Positions 60,561 to 64,000 of a stretch of 64,000 nucleotides of DNA are shown here, piece by piece. Both the position numbers and the translations under genes were made by a program. The notes under the pieces were generated by a model. The model worked only from the letters and a program-made list of their open reading frames with translations, was not told where the DNA came from and did no database searches. Where the stretch lies: NCBI GenBank assembly GCA_029582165.1, contig CM055887.1, positions 9,631,190 to 9,695,189 of the forward strand, given 5' to 3'. Source of the DNA: Portulaca oleracea. Its lineage: Eukaryota; Streptophyta; Magnoliopsida; Caryophyllales; Portulacaceae. Position 1 is the first letter of the stretch. Each line of letters opens with the position of its first letter.

Positions 60561-63500
60561 TGTAGGGCCCGCGGCCCCCGGAGGGCACGGTCCCCCACGG
60601 AAGGTCGATTCGACGTAGGGTTGCTTATTTTCTTAAGGGACGATTTTAAAGAAATTTAACTTTTTTAGAAATTATTTTCGAAATAGGAGTAAACAACGCG
60701 GGAAGAAAAAGAAATAAAAAAAGAGCAAAGTGGGCCGGATCCGCGCGGATTCGGTGCCCACTCGAGCCGAAAACAGGTTTTTCGCGAAAAAACCAAAAAA
60801 GGAAATTGAGCCGAAGCGGGCCGGATCCACGCGGATTCCGCACCCACCCGGGCCAGAACAGGCTTTTTGAGTTTTGAACTGAAAAAGGGAAAGAAAAAAA
60901 AATAAAAAAAACCGGACCAAACAGTAGCTTGGGTCTGCGCGGATCTTGGTGCCATTTGGGCCGAAACTCCACCCAAATCTTCGCGGATTTGGGTTCCATT
61001 TTGACCCAAATGATTCACAGATCCACGCAAATCCAAATCAAACTGGTTTTTTTTAGCAAAAGGGAAAGAAGAAAAGGCCGTCCCAAATAGACTTGGATCT
61101 GCGCGGATCCGCGCGGTTCCGGGTCCATTTTAGGTCGGTGTTCCTCTTTTCTCTTTTTCTGACTTTTTTAAAGTAAATAAAAAAAAACCTAGAATAAATA
61201 AAAAAAAGGAGTCGCCAGTTAATTTTAAAAGTAAAATTAACAAAACCTTTTAAGAAAGAAAAAGAAGGGAAAAAGCGACTCGGTCCCCAAACCAAAGATT
61301 GAATTCGGGGGTAAAGAAGTCGGTGTAGGGGGATGCCCTTGCACCGCCCGCCGAAGCGGCCTTTACTAAGTCGGGTTACATTAGGAAGACAAAGAAAGGA
61401 AATAAAACAAAAAAAAGGGTTGTCACAGATTTTCTAAACTCATGCGATTAACAATAGGATAATGGAGTTCAACTCATAACGAAAACAAAAATAACCAAAC
61501 CGTAATTACAGCGGGCGGGGAACTAAAAGACTACATTGTTACATCCGTTAAAAATGAAATAAACAAAAATAAAGGCCGAACAGATGAGAAAGAAGAAACG
61601 GATTACCCAAATCCGCGCAAATTTGCAGGAGCCGGGTCGGGAATCGGAAATCCGCGCAGATTTTCCCTTGTGCCGGTTGAGTGATCGAAATCCGAAATTG
61701 GCCGGAAAAGTGATTGAATCCACGCAAATCCCCGGAAAAGTAACCAAATCTGCGCAATTCTCAGGATTTAATAGTGGTGAATTCTCTCCTTCTCCTCCCA
61801 GTCCGGAAAATTTTTCAACCCGTACAAAGGATCCGCGCGGATCCTTTTATAGGCACCGAATGACCAGCAGCTTTCAGCAGTTGGCGACGGTTTCTTCCCA
61901 TCCGCACGACCCCCGCCAGTTGAAAAGTGGTTGGTCAACTAAGGTAACCACTAAGAACTGCCAAAACAACTGCCGTAGATCCGCGCCAGCCCAAATGGCA
62001 AAATCCGCGCAGATTTGTGGGTTTTCGACTAAATTCGGATCATTCCTACCAAATCCGATTTTGGACCCAAACAAGCTAAATCCGCGTAGACCCCAATTAT
62101 TTTGGCCCAAACCCCAAAATCCGCGCCAACCATGTTCTTTCAGCCCCAAAACAGAAATCCGCGCCGTCCTTCCATTTTAGCCCAAAATGTAAATCTGCTC
62201 GAGCTTCACCATCTCGATCCCGGGTTAAGCTGAAATCTGTCTGACACATTTTCGGTGTATACAGATAGCCCCCACTTTGACTGAGTCTGAATAAGACGAA
62301 AGTCAAAGTACACTTTTGTAGTCAATTGGAGGTAGTCCGATTTTGTTGACTTGATTTGCTGGAAATTACCCAGGCTTGAACGATCCAAGGGTAGCTTTGG
62401 AATTCTGACCGGAGGTAGTCCGATGCTGATTAATTCTTTGGATGTTGTCGTGCTTCAACTTCCAAGGAGCTTGAAAGGTATCCTAATTGTTTTTGTAGCT
62501 AGCTTGACTGCTGGATATTGTCCAGGCTTGTTATGCTTTTCCTGAAAAGGATAAATTTGTAAGTACTCTGATGCATAAATAAGAAACACAACTAAAAAAG
62601 TAAAATAATAAAATAGAGAATGAAAAATAAAGACAAAAATGAAACAAGAGAAAGATACTAGTAATGAGAATACTCCCTTGGCTATTTGTCTTTTACCCTC
62701 ATGGCATTAAAGCCACTTACTCACCTTACAACCACTCATTCACTCATTCACTCATTCCCTATCACTCACTCCTTATCTCTTCACTCCCTCTCTATCACTC
62801 ACTCACTCATTCCCAACTCAACCTCATCTTCACTCAAGCTCCATCCTTACTCAAATATCTTCACTCTCCTCTTCACTCCCGGCCAAATCCGCGCGACACC
62901 AACCCGTCTCCGGCTGAAATCCGCGCCACCCTCAGCTGAAGTGCGCTATACTCAGGTGAAATCCGCGCCATACTCAAGCCTCGCCATACCTCCCAGCTGA
63001 AATCTGCGCAGACCCGTCTATATCAAGGTAACGATGCTTGAACTTTCAACTTTTATGTTCAGTAATGTAAAGAAATCCGCGCAAATTTCTTCAAAACCCA
63101 ACACTTCCTTTGCATTTTCTTGAGTTTGCAACTGTTAAAATCTCGACATTTCTTCAGAACTCAGAAAAATCCGCGCGAGGTTCCCCAGCAAATCTGCGCC
63201 ATCTTCACAATTCTGGACCACTTTTGGGCCACTTTCTTCGTACGTTAAACACTCGAGCTTGAAACTTCTGTTTATGTTCATGCAGATCCGCGCAACTTTG
63301 AGCTAGATCTGCGCAAATTTTCCACAAAAAAGGTGTGTGCTTGTAAATTCAAAGTTTCTTGCATTTCCTTAAATTTACTTGAGCTTGCTTGTATAGGTGT
63401 TGGGTGAACATAATCCCGGATTAAAATTTTCAAACCCATGCACATATTATAGAGTCTTGAACTTAAACTTTCAAACCCATGCACAAATTTGTTTGAGCTT

Positions 63501-64000
63501 GCTTGTATAGGTGTTGGCACATCATACGAATGTACTCAAACTTGGACCAACCTAGCTCCAAATCCGCGCGAATCCATCAAAATGAGGCCCAGAAAATTTC
63601 CCCGAAAACCTAGTAAATCCGCACCAACCTGACTGGAAATGGGCCCAAAAATTGACCTGCATAAATCCGCGCAGACCCGAAATTTTCGGCCAACTGCTTT
63701 GGCCCAAACTGACATAAATCCGCGCAAGTCGCATGAAATGGGCCCAAAATTGTTTTGGCCCAAAACTGATGAAAATCCGCGTGAGCCCAACCAAAATTGG
63801 CCCAAAAATCCTTCGGTTTAAAATCCGCGCAAGTCCCGTGAAATGGGCCCAAAATTGTTTTGGTCTCGATTCTTCAACTCCGCGTAGAAACTTGCATTTC
63901 TCTAATGTTTGACTTTGCTCGAGTATTGAATAATCTTGTACTTGAGTTGAGTCTTTCTTGCAGTACTTCACCATGCCAACAACAAAACCCACTAAGTATC
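60561..64000. mobile_element. LTR-type region with TCCGCGC motif array
   Basis: No coding domain. TGTAGGGCCC at 60561 may begin an LTR. GAGTCGCCAGTTAATTTT with CGACTCGGTCCCCAAACC (61210-61300) is a phrase typical of Tat/Ogre-type gypsy elements. TTTTCGGTGTATACA near 62250 resembles an LTR end. About 30 copies of RATCYGCGC occur at irregular spacing. All ORFs listed across it, such as 61584-62180, are artefacts of that motif. Class and limits uncertain; it runs off the window. Confidence 0.4.

Noticed and set aside
61584..62180. 198-residue ORF
   Set aside because: It is produced by repeated AAATCCGCGC words read as repeated short peptides; no known motif and no initiation context.

Overview
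This is nuclear DNA of a flowering plant, most likely a eudicot. The evidence is large introns with GT/AG borders, plant-specific gene families (DUF642 cell-wall proteins, CYP710A), and a dense bed of plant transposons (L1-type LINEs, Stowaway, Tourist, hAT, MULE and CACTA elements, LTR pieces). The species cannot be fixed by eye; the repeat style would fit Amaranthaceae/Caryophyllales, but that is a guess.

Only two intact host genes are visible. (1) A three-exon DUF642 gene on the + strand (7220-14978). It encodes a 396-residue secreted cell-wall protein with two DUF642 repeats and a hydrophobic, GPI-anchor-like tail. Its first intron (about 5.76 kb) has been enlarged by several MITEs. (2) A single-exon CYP710A sterol C-22 desaturase on the - strand (51066-52616), with all cytochrome P450 signatures. 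The two genes show no functional link and are separated by about 36 kb of repeats.

Layout: 1-7100 holds tandem repeats, an LTR-like stretch and four or five MITEs. 7128-14978 is the DUF642 gene. 15436-16732 is a Pack-MULE-like element carrying a dead fragment of a dipeptidyl peptidase IV (S9B) gene. 16848-19987 is a hAT-like element with a nested Stowaway and a LINE. 22907-31256 is a nest in which a Stowaway is split by a solo LTR and by a nearly full-length but decayed LINE. 32220-39310 holds two more LINE remnants and three MITEs. 39355-50430 is AT-rich, MITE-dense and has no gene; it includes an 0.8-kb near-palindrome. 51066-53573 is CYP710A and its promoter side. 53983-58407 holds MITEs, a 104-bp tandem duplication and a LINE ORF1 relic. 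58408-64000 is an LTR-like segment with a GC-rich minisatellite, the left end of a CACTA transposon, and a final LTR-like region peppered with a TCCGCGC motif.

I did not find an obvious new multi-gene system. The most unusual signals are: the Pack-MULE with a captured peptidase catalytic core; two separate arrays of short CpG-rich motifs at irregular spacing inside LTR-type sequence (24350-24735 and 60740-63890); the head-to-head MITE palindrome; and the depth of nesting, supported in many cases by target-site duplications readable by eye. All alignments here were made by eye; no similarity search was run.
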